64,000 nt of DNA from the NCBI RefSeq assembly GCF_022267555.1, contig NZ_CP073586.1:2161501-2225500 (forward strand), written 5' to 3'. Below, one piece after another: positions 17,385-26,423 of the stretch. A program made the position numbers and the translations under genes. The notes under the pieces are model-generated. The model was given only the letters and a program-made list of their open reading frames with translations, ran no database searches and was not told where the DNA came from. The DNA comes from Proteiniphilum propionicum (lineage in GTDB: Bacteria; Bacteroidota; Bacteroidia; Bacteroidales; Dysgonomonadaceae). The first letter of the stretch is position 1. Each line of letters opens with the position of its first letter.

Positions 17385-17442
17385 CAGGCCAACTCCTGCA
17401 AAGAAATATTTATTGCGGCCTGCCGGATTTTTTTATTTTTTT
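17385..17442 (+). terminator. Terminator in the nagB/helicase convergent gap
   Basis: CAGGCC (17385-17390) pairs with GGCCTG (17417-17422) around an inner GCAA/TTGC stem, followed by two T-rich runs. It lies between nagB and the convergent helicase gene. Confidence 0.45.
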
Positions 17443-17454
17443 CTTGTCTGCGTA

Positions 17455-20400
17455 CTAAACCTGTTCAATTTTGCCCAGTTTAACATAGAAGATATATCCC
17501 TTTACATTACTGTACCCCATTTCTTTTATGGTTTTAACGTATTGCCTTACCTGACGGATGTATTGCGGGCTTTCAAGTTCGCCGAATTTATAGTCGGCTA
17601 CAATCACCTCGCCGTTGCCCAGCATTACCCTGTCGGGGCGCCTGAATCCGATGCGAGGATGCAGTACCTGTACCTCATTGAGCACGGTGTAACTGCCGCT
17701 GTACCAATCTGCAATATCTGGAAGTGACAAGAATTCTGTCATTTCGCGTATAGCGCTTTCCCTGTCACGTTCATTTAGCTCTCCTTCCGAGATCTTTTTT
17801 TCTACTGCAATTGGAATATCGGAAAATGTTTTTACATTGCTTATAACATCGTGCATCAGCTTGCCGTAATCGCGGCTACCATCGCCGGAGAAGAACCCTG
17901 TAGAGTTGAGGCGCATCTTTAGGCGGTTGTCGAAAGGCACAGACCGCCATTCGCCTGTAGTATATGTCATAACCGCTTTCTCTTCATCTTCTTTTATTAT
18001 AACGTCAGCTTGTCCTAACACGAAAGACGATTCGTTCTCATCTTCAGTAAAGTAATCATCAAGTAATATCTCTCCTTTTTCAGAATTATGTGGAATAGAT
18101 TTATCAGTTATGGTTCGCCAAAGCAGATCGGCAACATTGGATATGGTTCCTGGTTTTTTGGGGATGGGCGCAAAAACTATCAGGCGATGTTTTGCACGGG
18201 TAAATGCGACGTAGAGCAGGTTCAGATTGTCGATATATGACATACGTCTTTCTTCCAGATAGTCATCTCTGAAAATGGTCCCCGAGAGCCCTTTACTGTA
18301 TTGGAGAGGTGCTACTCCAAGCTTATTGAACGGTGCCACATTGGGTTTACACCATATGATATTGGTGTGATGTTGATTGTGATCCACATCCCAGTTTACA
18401 AACGGCATTATGACTGCTCCAAATCCCAATCCCTTTGATTTATGTATTGTGATCAAGCGGATTGCATCCTGTCCCTCGGGTGAAAAAAGAGCTTTTTTGT
18501 AACCTTCTTCATCCCACCAATCGAGAAAATTATTCAAGTCTGCAGGGCTGTTGGTACAGAATTTGAGGGTAATATCCAAAAATGCCTGTATGTAAGCATT
18601 TTCTTTCATGTTGAGCGAGCCGTTATTAAGCGAGAAAAAACGTTCAACCATGTTATACAAAGGAAGAGAAGCCAGCCTGTTGATATGAATTTTCAGCTCA
18701 TCGGGAAAATCTCCGGAAGCCTCTTCACTAAATTTACGTATCGCTTCGCCTGGGGTGCAGTTCATGCTGAACCGGAAATATTCATACACCGCCATCATAA
18801 GACAGCCTTTATCTTTCGTGTTTCTTAAGTAGCGCATCAGCGCGATGACCGCTTTGATACTTTGTGCGTTACCTATTATCAGCGCTTCGTTTGATATGAT
18901 ATCGTACCGGTATGGTGATTCAGGGTGCTGTTCCCTGTAAGTGAGCAATGTTTCAGCTACCTGTACAGCTTCATGATTCCGCCGTACCACAACGGCGATA
19001 TCCTTAAGTGCGAAGCCCTGATCCTGCAACGACTCAATCTCGTGCGGCAACCGTTCCAGTGCTTCAGCTTTCCAGTCAGTTTCCTTATCATCTTTCAGGA
19101 AGGTGATCTTCGCCTGTCCTTCGCCCTCAGGTTTTTGTGGAGGAATATGTTGAAATGCATCGGCATATGCATGAGTAATCATCAAATCGCCTGATGGGCC
19201 CGGGTTATTATCCTGTTCCGTTTCCACCGACATGTTAAAATCACTCTGAAGAATTAATGGTGATTTAGAGAAAAAAGCGTTGTTGAACTGTACCAGGCAA
19301 GCATCGCTGCGCCAGTTGGTATCCAATATATGTTTCTGGATATTCTCCGGATGAAAATCATCGTCTACCTGTTCCTCTAACAGCCGCCAGTCTGAATTGC
19401 GAAACCTGTAGATGCTCTGTTTCACATCGCCCACTATAAGATTAAAATTACCCGATGCAAGGCTCTCGCCAATAAGCGGCTTAAAATTCTGCCACTGCAT
19501 AACAGATGTGTCCTGAAACTCGTCTATCATATAATGGTTGATCCGCGTACCGGTTTTTTCATAGATAAATGGCGAATCAGTTCCGGCAATGATATTGTTC
19601 AGCAATTCAGTAGTGTCTGAAAGGAACAGCGTGTTAGTCTCCTGTTGATGCTTATTCAGCCGTGTTTTGATATCATTAAGTATACCAAGGGTATAGAAAT
19701 TACGCAGAAGGTGTTTTGCCGTCTGGTATTCACGGTCGTTTTCAGACAGATATATTATATCTTTCACACACTCATTCAATCCGGAATCGTAGGCCGATCT
19801 TATGTCGGCCTCTTTTTCACTGTTGCTAAACCAAAGGTCGATGTTGTCTGCAAGTGCTATTAGCCGTTTTGAAGGTTTCTCCACAATTCCGTTAGCCAGC
19901 TTCACAAACAGCATGAAGCCGGAATTTCTTTTATGTTTGAAGTCATCGTATCCCAGGCCGTATTGCTCCATGACAGAGAGCGCTTTTATGCCAATCGATC
20001 TCAACTCGTTCTCGTAGCTTTTTACAATACGGACAAGCATTTGTTTGTACACTTCGAGTTGACCTTTGTCACAGATTGTCTCCATCTCTCTGTCGGAGAG
20101 CGATTTATAAGTCTCATTAAACAGTTGTCTTGCCAGCTCCAGCACCTGTTGGCCTATTTTCCAGCTTCTTCCCTCTTCAATGCGGTTTTGCATAAACCGC
20201 AACAACCAGTCGGCAAGAGCTTTGTTTTCCGGTTTATCCAGTTCCGAGAGCATCAGGTCTACAGCCTCCATAAGGAGTGACGTTTCATTCACCTCTATAT
20301 TGTATCCGCCACCCAGTCCAATCTCACGCGTGAAAGCACGCATGGTCTGCTGAAAAAAATGGTCGATAGTACTGATTGAGAAAGCTGAGTAGTCGTGGAG

Positions 20401-20709
20401 AATTGTTTCTAAAATAACCTTTGCCTGTTTTCGAACACTAATTTCACTCATCGAAAAATCACTCATCAGCTCTTTCAGGTAGGTAGATTTTTTCCCCGAT
20501 GCCAGCCGGTGCAGTTCTTCAACGATTCGTGATTTCATCTCATCAGTCGCCTTATTAGTAAAGGTAACCGCCAGAATATGCCTGTAGTTGTTTGTCCCGG
20601 AGTAGAGCAGACGGAGGTATTCACCTGTCAGGCGGTGCGTTTTCCCCGATCCTGCTGATGCTTTGATTACATGTACCGAGGGCCGGTCAGATGATACGTG
20701 ACCCTGCAT
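17455..20709 (-). CDS. AddA-like UvrD/Rep helicase with C-terminal nuclease domain
   Basis: A 1084-residue ATP-dependent helicase-nuclease for double-strand break resection. The Walker A motif ASAGSGKT is at residues 17-24; AVTFTNKATDEMK (motif Ia), YMIDEFQDTSVMQW (motif II), VGDVKQSIYRFRNSD (motif III) and ITIHKSKGLGFGAV (motif V) follow. The C-terminal 170 residues carry a PD-(D/E)xK nuclease pattern (PDRVMLGNGEVIVADYKFG, then QYIRQVRQYVKTIKEMGY). It resembles AddA; an AddB partner is not next to it. Its start overlaps the SUI1 gene's end by 23 bp, which suggests translational coupling. Confidence 0.85.
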   Translation of the reverse strand: MQGHVSSDRPSVHVIKASAGSGKTHRLTGEYLRLLYSGTNNYRHILAVTFTNKATDEMKSRIVEELHRLASGKKSTYLKELMSDFSMSEISVRKQAKVILETILHDYSAFSISTIDHFFQQTMRAFTREIGLGGGYNIEVNETSLLMEAVDLMLSELDKPENKALADWLLRFMQNRIEEGRSWKIGQQVLELARQLFNETYKSLSDREMETICDKGQLEVYKQMLVRIVKSYENELRSIGIKALSVMEQYGLGYDDFKHKRNSGFMLFVKLANGIVEKPSKRLIALADNIDLWFSNSEKEADIRSAYDSGLNECVKDIIYLSENDREYQTAKHLLRNFYTLGILNDIKTRLNKHQQETNTLFLSDTTELLNNIIAGTDSPFIYEKTGTRINHYMIDEFQDTSVMQWQNFKPLIGESLASGNFNLIVGDVKQSIYRFRNSDWRLLEEQVDDDFHPENIQKHILDTNWRSDACLVQFNNAFFSKSPLILQSDFNMSVETEQDNNPGPSGDLMITHAYADAFQHIPPQKPEGEGQAKITFLKDDKETDWKAEALERLPHEIESLQDQGFALKDIAVVVRRNHEAVQVAETLLTYREQHPESPYRYDIISNEALIIGNAQSIKAVIALMRYLRNTKDKGCLMMAVYEYFRFSMNCTPGEAIRKFSEEASGDFPDELKIHINRLASLPLYNMVERFFSLNNGSLNMKENAYIQAFLDITLKFCTNSPADLNNFLDWWDEEGYKKALFSPEGQDAIRLITIHKSKGLGFGAVIMPFVNWDVDHNQHHTNIIWCKPNVAPFNKLGVAPLQYSKGLSGTIFRDDYLEERRMSYIDNLNLLYVAFTRAKHRLIVFAPIPKKPGTISNVADLLWRTITDKSIPHNSEKGEILLDDYFTEDENESSFVLGQADVIIKEDEEKAVMTYTTGEWRSVPFDNRLKMRLNSTGFFSGDGSRDYGKLMHDVISNVKTFSDIPIAVEKKISEGELNERDRESAIREMTEFLSLPDIADWYSGSYTVLNEVQVLHPRIGFRRPDRVMLGNGEVIVADYKFGELESPQYIRQVRQYVKTIKEMGYSNVKGYIFYVKLGKIEQV

Positions 20710-21025
20710 ATCCCTCTTTTTGCAAAATTCCCAGTACCTTCTCGCGATGATCGCCCTGGATAATGATCTCTCCCTCCTTGGCTGAACCGCCTACCCCGCA
20801 TTTTATCTTCAGCATCTTCCCAAGCTCCTGCAGGTCCTCTTCAGTTCCGGTGAATCCGGTTATAAGCGTTACAGCCTTTCCTTTGCGGTTACGCTTATCG
20901 AGGCTGACACGCAGCATCTGTTTTTCCTTTGGCAGTGTCTCTTCATACTCCTGTCCCTCCTTCATGTAGTGGTAATCGGGGTTGGTAGAATAGACAATGT
21001 CAAGTCTCTTTTTCCAGTCATTCAT
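20687..21025 (-). CDS. SUI1/eIF1-family translation factor (YciH-like)
   Basis: A 112-residue protein with the SUI1 fold: LRVSLDKRNRKGKAVTLITGF, GTEEDLQELGKMLKIKCGVGGSAK, then EGEIIIQGDHREKVLGILQKEGY, ending in a short tail. Bacterial SUI1 homologues resemble eIF1 and can discriminate initiation codons or tRNAs in vitro; their physiological role is open. Its 3' end overlaps the start of the AddA-like helicase by 23 bp on the same strand. Confidence 0.85.
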   Translation of the reverse strand: MNDWKKRLDIVYSTNPDYHYMKEGQEYEETLPKEKQMLRVSLDKRNRKGKAVTLITGFTGTEEDLQELGKMLKIKCGVGGSAKEGEIIIQGDHREKVLGILQKEGYAGSRII

Positions 21026-21140
21026 GTTGTTAAGGAATTTATCTGTTACAGCAGACTATGGCGCATACAAAATATCGCATTATAAGTCTTAGACACGAAG
21101 ATATATTTTTCCCGGTTTATGAGAAAAAAAAACATCATCT

Positions 21141-22958
21141 TTAACTATGTTTCACCTCTATCGACTCAATCACGTTTATTATATAATCGCCCATACGCTC
21201 ACATTCCGAGACTATATCCATATAGAAGACACCATTCTGATAGGAATAAATATTTTGGTTTACATTGTCCAGATTCTCACGTTTAAGATTGTTCCGTTTT
21301 TCATTTATAATTTTCTCCATCTGCTTGCTGTTTAACAGATCTGATTCAGATATTTTTTTATTCTTCAGCATTGCCTGCATATTTTCGTGAGCCTTGTCAA
21401 GCAAGTTGTACATTGAATTGATATTATCAATAATGATATCTTCAAAAACAACGTCTGCTTCCATTTTCCGTTTTAAGTGCCTGGCAATATTACAACTGGA
21501 GTCGGCTATACTTTCTATCTCAGTCACAGCGCGGAGTATTGAACGTACATGCTCCCTGCTTTGATTACTCAGCCTTCCTTCTGAAACTTTGTTCAGATAC
21601 AAGCCTATCTCAACCTCCATCTGGTCACAAATATTTTCATACTTCTCCGTGCGGTTGTAAAGTTTAAGGAACTTTTTGTCATTATGACTCATATTGGTCA
21701 TTTTTTTCACAAAACCAAACATCTTTCTTGCACGGTAAGCATAAACCTCTACCTCTTTTTCAGCCTGAATAATTGAAAGTTCGGCTGTAGAGGACATGCC
21801 AGTAGATATATATTTCAGTATGAACTCCTCATCTTCCTCCTCTCCGCTCTTCGGCTTTATAAGGGTGAGACAAATTTTTTCATACAATTTTACAAACCAG
21901 ATCATGATTGAAACATTACAAATATTGAACATCGTGTGAAACAGCGATAATCCATATGATGTAGCAGCCTGGAAGCTGAGATATTTGTCGTGGAGTGATG
22001 CAAGTTCAGGTGAAAGTTCCGATTTTGGGAGGTTAGTTACCTGTGCGTATTGTTCCGGTGTTAGCGAGGCGATAAATGATGGCAATTCAGATGGGTGGAC
22101 AGATGAAAAGTTAGCAACAATACTATCTACCATATTCACAAAAAACTTGAATATGAACAGCATCCAGATAACCCCCAGCACATTGAACATGAAATGTGCA
22201 AAAGCAGCTCTTTTAGCGGAGATGTTTGCCGGAATGGCTGCAAGGTTGGCAGTAATAGTGGTCCCAATATTTTCCCCCATAATCATTGCTGCAGCACTTG
22301 GGAAATCTATCCATCCTTTTACCGCCATAATCAGGGTAAGTGCTACTGTAGCACTGGAAGATTGAACAACGATGGTTAGTATACTTCCAACCAGCAGGAA
22401 AAATAGAGTAGAGACGATCCCCATGTCTGTGAAATTTTGCACAAACGACAAAACTTCAGGATCGTTTTGGAGGTCGGGCATGGAATCTTTCAAAAAATCC
22501 AGTCCCATAAAAAGAAAGGCAAATCCAAAAATGAATTCGCCCAGAGATTTGTTCTTGCTCTTTGAAGAAAAAATGAGAGGAAGTGCAATACCCATTAACG
22601 GAATAGACAAAGCACTTATTGAGAACTTCCCGAAACCGAAAAATGATATCATCCATGCTGTGACTGTGGTTCCTATGTTGGCTCCCATTATCACGCCAAT
22701 GGATTGAATCAGGCTCAGCAAGCCTGCATTAACAAAACTCACAACCATAACAGTTGTAGCAGATGAGGATTGGATGAGCGCTGTGATAAGCATCCCGGTA
22801 AGGACCCCCATCAGACGGTTTTTCGTCATCGCGGACAAAACATTTCTGAGCTTATTGCCTGCAAGCTTTTGCAGACCTTCGCTCATGATCTTCATCCCAT
22901 ACAGAAACAGGGCCAATGCCCCTACAAGCCTTAAAAAATCGAATAAACTGTAGTCCAT
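21141..22958 (-). CDS. Na+/Pi cotransporter family protein with PhoU-like tail
   Basis: An inner-membrane protein of 605 residues from the ATG at 22958. The first about 390 residues are hydrophobic and hold two copies of the NptA/PNaS repeat, each with the QSSSATT/QSSSAT signature (ALIQSSSATTVMVVSF and VVQSSSATVALTLIM). The C-terminal about 200 residues are a helical PhoU-like domain. It probably imports phosphate with sodium. A longer frame to 23042 crosses the TATATTTG -7 box, so the start at 22958 (MDYSLFDFLRLV) is preferred. Confidence 0.85.
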   Translation of the reverse strand: MDYSLFDFLRLVGALALFLYGMKIMSEGLQKLAGNKLRNVLSAMTKNRLMGVLTGMLITALIQSSSATTVMVVSFVNAGLLSLIQSIGVIMGANIGTTVTAWMISFFGFGKFSISALSIPLMGIALPLIFSSKSKNKSLGEFIFGFAFLFMGLDFLKDSMPDLQNDPEVLSFVQNFTDMGIVSTLFFLLVGSILTIVVQSSSATVALTLIMAVKGWIDFPSAAAMIMGENIGTTITANLAAIPANISAKRAAFAHFMFNVLGVIWMLFIFKFFVNMVDSIVANFSSVHPSELPSFIASLTPEQYAQVTNLPKSELSPELASLHDKYLSFQAATSYGLSLFHTMFNICNVSIMIWFVKLYEKICLTLIKPKSGEEEDEEFILKYISTGMSSTAELSIIQAEKEVEVYAYRARKMFGFVKKMTNMSHNDKKFLKLYNRTEKYENICDQMEVEIGLYLNKVSEGRLSNQSREHVRSILRAVTEIESIADSSCNIARHLKRKMEADVVFEDIIIDNINSMYNLLDKAHENMQAMLKNKKISESDLLNSKQMEKIINEKRNNLKRENLDNVNQNIYSYQNGVFYMDIVSECERMGDYIINVIESIEVKHS

Positions 22959-22985
22959 GTTCAGAAAATAGCGTATATTAGCGTG

Positions 22986-22993
22986 CAAATATA
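22986..22993 (-). promoter_or_regulatory. -7 promoter element of the Na/Pi cotransporter gene
   Basis: On the minus strand TATATTTG, about 28 bp upstream of the ATG at 22958. The divergent nucleoside kinase gene begins 50 bp away. Confidence 0.45.
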
Positions 22994-23043
22994 GAAAAAA
23001 TAAATCTATTTGGGAATTAATGTGAAAATTAGAAATCAACATT

Positions 23044-24711
23044 ATGAATGAAACCGTTCGTGTTCACTGTATAAACACTAATGATTACAAGAATGTGAAA
23101 ATTGGTTCATCGTTGGAAGAACTAATTGATGTTTTTGAGGTTGAATCGCCTTATTTAATTGCGAATGCAAAAGTCAACAACAAAACAGAATCTCTTTCCT
23201 ACCGTGTTTTTCGCCCTAAAACAGTAGAATTTGTCGATTTAAGTAATTCATCGGCTATGCGCACCTATGTGCGTTCACTCTGTTTTATATTGGCAAAGGC
23301 GGTTGATGATTTGTTACCCAACGCCGAAATGTATATTGAACATGCTGTTGCGAAAGGATATTATTTTCAGATAGAGGCTGGAGTGCCGGTAGGCAAACCC
23401 GAGCTTGATGCTATACGTAAAAGGATGCGGGAGATAGTGGAGGCCGATATCCCCTTTGTTCAGGTGGAGAAGGAGACGCCTGAAGTGGTACAGCTTTTCC
23501 GTGATTTGGGTATGGAGGGAAAGGCAAGATTGCTGGAAACAGCAGATATGTTGTATGCTCGTTATTCGATGCTTGATAATTACATCGACTATTTTTACGG
23601 GTGCCTTACACCATCGACCGGTTATATAACCATGTTCGATATTCAGCCCTATAACGGAGGTTATCTTTTGAGGGTGCCAAACCGTGAAAACCCTGTAGAG
23701 CTTGAGCCCGAAATTCAACAAGATAAGTTGCTGAATGTGTATCGCGAGCATCTGAAGTTTCTTAAGATAAGCCGTCTTGATAACGTGGGTGATCTGAACA
23801 TGGCAAAACGTGGCGATCGCATGTCGGAAGTTATTCAGGTGGCCGAGGCATATCAGGCGAAACAGATTGCCGGGATAGCAGAAGAGATAACAAACCGTTT
23901 CAGGGAAGGTGTGCGTGTGGTGCTGATATCTGGGCCCTCATCATCGGGAAAGACCACTTTCCGTAAAAGGCTTGAGATACAACTTCTTGTGAATCTTCTT
24001 AGGCCCGTTGGCATCTCGCTCGATGATTATTTTGTTGACAGGGACAAAACTCCCCTCGATGAGAATGGAGAGAAAGACTACGAGTCGCTTTATGCACTCG
24101 ATCTGGAACTCTTCGAAGAGCATATGCTCGCACTTATGCGGGGTGAGGAGGTTGAACTGCCTTTTTATAATTTCGTCACCGGTAAAAGGGAGTTCAGAAA
24201 GAACTATCTAAAGATGGATGAAAACAGCCTTCTTATCGTCGAGGGCATTCATGGACTTAATCCGGAACTTACGGCACACATACCAGCCGAAAAGAAATTC
24301 ATGGTGTATGTGTCGGCTCTGACAACCATCTCACTCGACGAGCACAACTGGATACCTGCTTCCGACAACCGGCTCATACGCCGTATTGTGCGTGATTACC
24401 GCTATCGCGGTTATTCAGCGGAACAAACAATATCTCGGTGGGACAGCGTACGCCGTGGTGAAGAAAAATGGATTTTCCCTTTTCAGGAGAATGCAGATGT
24501 GATGTTCAATTCCGCAATGATCTATGAACTGGCCGCCATCCGCCGCCATGTTGAACCAATTCTCATGCGTGTACCACGTACAGTACCAGAGTATTCAGAA
24601 GCTTACCGGCTGCTCAAATTTTTGAACTATTTCAATTATATCACCGATCGTGAACTACCGCCTACCTCGCTTCTAAGGGAGTTTTTAGGGGGAAGCAGCT
24701 TCCGGTATTGA
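23044..24711 (+). CDS. Uridine kinase-like nucleoside kinase with ThrRS-like N-terminus
   Basis: A 555-residue fusion. The N-terminal about 260 residues look like the TGS and second additional domains of threonyl-tRNA synthetase (RVHCINTNDYKNVKIGSSLEEL, then a region with EHAVAKGYYFQIE in place of the editing HxxxH motif). The C-terminal half is a phosphoribulokinase/uridine kinase P-loop domain with VVLISGPSSSGKTTFRKRL (about residues 293-311), a GISLDDYFVDR motif and LLIVEGIHGLNPEL. This architecture is widespread in Bacteroidales and Clostridia and is annotated as nucleoside kinase; the true substrate is not established. It is divergent from the Na/Pi transporter. Confidence 0.85.
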   Translation: MNETVRVHCINTNDYKNVKIGSSLEELIDVFEVESPYLIANAKVNNKTESLSYRVFRPKTVEFVDLSNSSAMRTYVRSLCFILAKAVDDLLPNAEMYIEHAVAKGYYFQIEAGVPVGKPELDAIRKRMREIVEADIPFVQVEKETPEVVQLFRDLGMEGKARLLETADMLYARYSMLDNYIDYFYGCLTPSTGYITMFDIQPYNGGYLLRVPNRENPVELEPEIQQDKLLNVYREHLKFLKISRLDNVGDLNMAKRGDRMSEVIQVAEAYQAKQIAGIAEEITNRFREGVRVVLISGPSSSGKTTFRKRLEIQLLVNLLRPVGISLDDYFVDRDKTPLDENGEKDYESLYALDLELFEEHMLALMRGEEVELPFYNFVTGKREFRKNYLKMDENSLLIVEGIHGLNPELTAHIPAEKKFMVYVSALTTISLDEHNWIPASDNRLIRRIVRDYRYRGYSAEQTISRWDSVRRGEEKWIFPFQENADVMFNSAMIYELAAIRRHVEPILMRVPRTVPEYSEAYRLLKFLNYFNYITDRELPPTSLLREFLGGSSFRY

Positions 24712-24794
24712 TGTTAGTTGTTTTCGTGTTGTGGTTTGTTTATCCGTAAGTTCAAAGCATAGCATCCCGCAGCATTCTTCACACTCGTTATTAT

Positions 24795-26180
24795 ATGAAT
24801 GATATCATTTGCGCTATATCCACTCCTCCCGGCATGGGAGCCATTGCCATAGTCCGTCTTTCCGGAAAGGGGAGCATTGCCCTTGCCGATACCGTTTTTA
24901 TCTCTCCCTCAGGAAACAGGCTTGCAGAGGCACCTGCCAATACAGTACATTTCGGGCGGATACAGTCTGACGGTGAAGTGCTTGATGAAGTGCTTGTAAC
25001 GGTTTTTCATGCTCCGCACTCCTTCACAGGGGAGGATAGTGTGGAGATATCCTGTCATGGCTCGATATATATTCAACAGAAGATAGTGGAGTTGCTTTTT
25101 AGCAAAGGGGCGCGAATGGCACTTGCAGGTGAGTTTACACGCCGTGCTTTTCGCAACGGGAAGTTTGATCTGAGCCAGGCTGAGGCAGTGGCTGACCTGA
25201 TTTCATCCACATCAAGGGCATCGCACAGGGTGGCCATGAACCAGATGCGTGGTGGTTTCGCTCAAAAGCTTGCCGATCTGCGAGATAAATTGCTGCAGTT
25301 TGTTTCACTGATTGAGCTGGAACTCGATTTTTCAGAGGAGGATGTTGAGTTTGCCAACCGTGATAAGCTTTATGAGCTCACCAAAGAGATTGAAAGGGAA
25401 ATCAATCGGCTGGCCGGCTCTTTCCAGCTTGGTAACGCTATCAAGAGCGGTATCCCCGTTGCAATCATCGGGGAGACCAATGCAGGCAAATCTACCCTGC
25501 TCAATTTGCTGCTTAACGAAGAGAAAGCAATCGTTAGCGATATCCATGGTACCACACGCGATGTAATTGAGGATACCATGAACATAGGAGGAGTCCTGTT
25601 CAGATTTATTGACACCGCTGGTATCCGGCAAACCTCCGACGCTATTGAAACGATGGGTATTGAACGTACGTTCCGAAAGATAGAACAGGCATCCATAGTT
25701 TTGTGGATGATAGACCTTACAACACCACATGAAAAGATCGCAGCGCTGGCAACATCCATTATACCGAAGCTGAAAGACAAGCATGTGATCCTGCTGTTTA
25801 ACAAAGCCGATTTAATTCCGGATGATCAACTTGACGAATTCGGGACTATCCTTCCTGAAGTAGAGGGCGAAAGGCTCTTTATTTCAGCGAAAGCTAACTA
25901 CAATACCGATCGTCTTCAGGAACTGCTGGTAAAAGCTTTTGCTATACCTTCTATTGGCGAAGATGATGTGATTGTCACCAATCTCCGTCATTATGAGGCC
26001 TTGAGCAAAGCACTGGAGGCTATTCGCCGTGTAAAGCATGGGCTTGAAACCGGTATTACCCACGACTTTATTTCACAGGATATCCGTGAGTGCATGTTTT
26101 TCCTTGGCGAAATTACCGGGCAGATCTCCACCGATGAAATTCTGGGCAACATCTTCTCCAAGTTTTGTATAGGCAAGTAA
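24795..26180 (+). CDS. mnmE: tRNA modification GTPase MnmE; last codons are an integration site
   Basis: With MnmG it forms cmnm5U34 in tRNA wobble positions. The 461-residue protein has the N-terminal formyl-THF-binding domain (IVRLSGKGSIALAD, HGSIYIQQKIVELL) and the central GTPase with G1 GETNAGKST (about residue 226), G3 DTAG and G4 NKAD. The C-terminal FCIGK carries the essential Cys of the CxGK motif. The final codons TTT TGT ATA GGC AAG TAA (26163-26180) recur at 44508 and 48036. This marks the 3' end of mnmE as the attachment site of integrative elements; the last five codons may now be supplied by element DNA. A terminator follows at 26222. Confidence 0.95.
   Translation: MNDIICAISTPPGMGAIAIVRLSGKGSIALADTVFISPSGNRLAEAPANTVHFGRIQSDGEVLDEVLVTVFHAPHSFTGEDSVEISCHGSIYIQQKIVELLFSKGARMALAGEFTRRAFRNGKFDLSQAEAVADLISSTSRASHRVAMNQMRGGFAQKLADLRDKLLQFVSLIELELDFSEEDVEFANRDKLYELTKEIEREINRLAGSFQLGNAIKSGIPVAIIGETNAGKSTLLNLLLNEEKAIVSDIHGTTRDVIEDTMNIGGVLFRFIDTAGIRQTSDAIETMGIERTFRKIEQASIVLWMIDLTTPHEKIAALATSIIPKLKDKHVILLFNKADLIPDDQLDEFGTILPEVEGERLFISAKANYNTDRLQELLVKAFAIPSIGEDDVIVTNLRHYEALSKALEAIRRVKHGLETGITHDFISQDIRECMFFLGEITGQISTDEILGNIFSKFCIGK
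26163..26180 (+). repeat. attL: mnmE 3' end, first copy
   Basis: The 18-bp end of mnmE (TTTTGTATAGGCAAGTAA, encoding FCIGK-stop). It matches the copy at 44508 at 15 of 18 bases; the copy at 48036 encodes the same peptide. SGI1 of Salmonella is known to integrate at the same place in trmE/mnmE, which makes the site credible as an attachment core. Confidence 0.75.
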
Positions 26181-26221
26181 ATGCCTTATAATCAATGCTA
26201 TATAAGACTACAAATAATTAC

Positions 26222-26244
26222 AACCCGCTATAATTTAGCGGGTT
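26222..26244 (+). terminator. Rho-independent terminator after mnmE
   Basis: AACCCGCTA (26222-26230) and TAGCGGGTT (26236-26244) form a perfect 9-bp stem with a 5-base loop, followed by TATTGTTTT. It is on the element side of the attachment core, so the element supplies the terminator of mnmE. Confidence 0.7.
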
Positions 26245-26298
26245 TATTGTTTTAAATATTATCGTTACTGCTTGTTAATATGATATGTTATACATACT

Positions 26299-26317
26299 TT
26301 TGTACCGTATTTGTATC
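26299..26317 (+). repeat. Paired TTTGTACC/TTTGTATC arm-type motif, left end
   Basis: Two copies starting 11 bp apart (26299-26306 and 26310-26317), about 120 bp inside the left attachment repeat. The same pair occurs inverted near the right end (44337-44355). These are good candidates for integrase arm-binding sites. Confidence 0.5.
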
Positions 26318-26369
26318 GTGTTCCAAAAAACAACTCAAAAAATAAATATGTTGACCTAAGTGGTATATA

Positions 26370-26409
26370 ATGGAACACTATGAAACACTATGAAACATGA
26401 TGAAACAAA
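26370..26409 (+). repeat. Four tandem 10-bp repeats before the HTH gene
   Basis: ATGGAACACT, ATGAAACACT, ATGAAACATG and ATGAAACAAA follow head to tail, 14 bp before the ATG at 26424. The 10-bp period places all copies on one face of the helix, as expected for a protein-binding array. Confidence 0.55.
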
Positions 26410-26423
26410 AACAGAGATAAATT

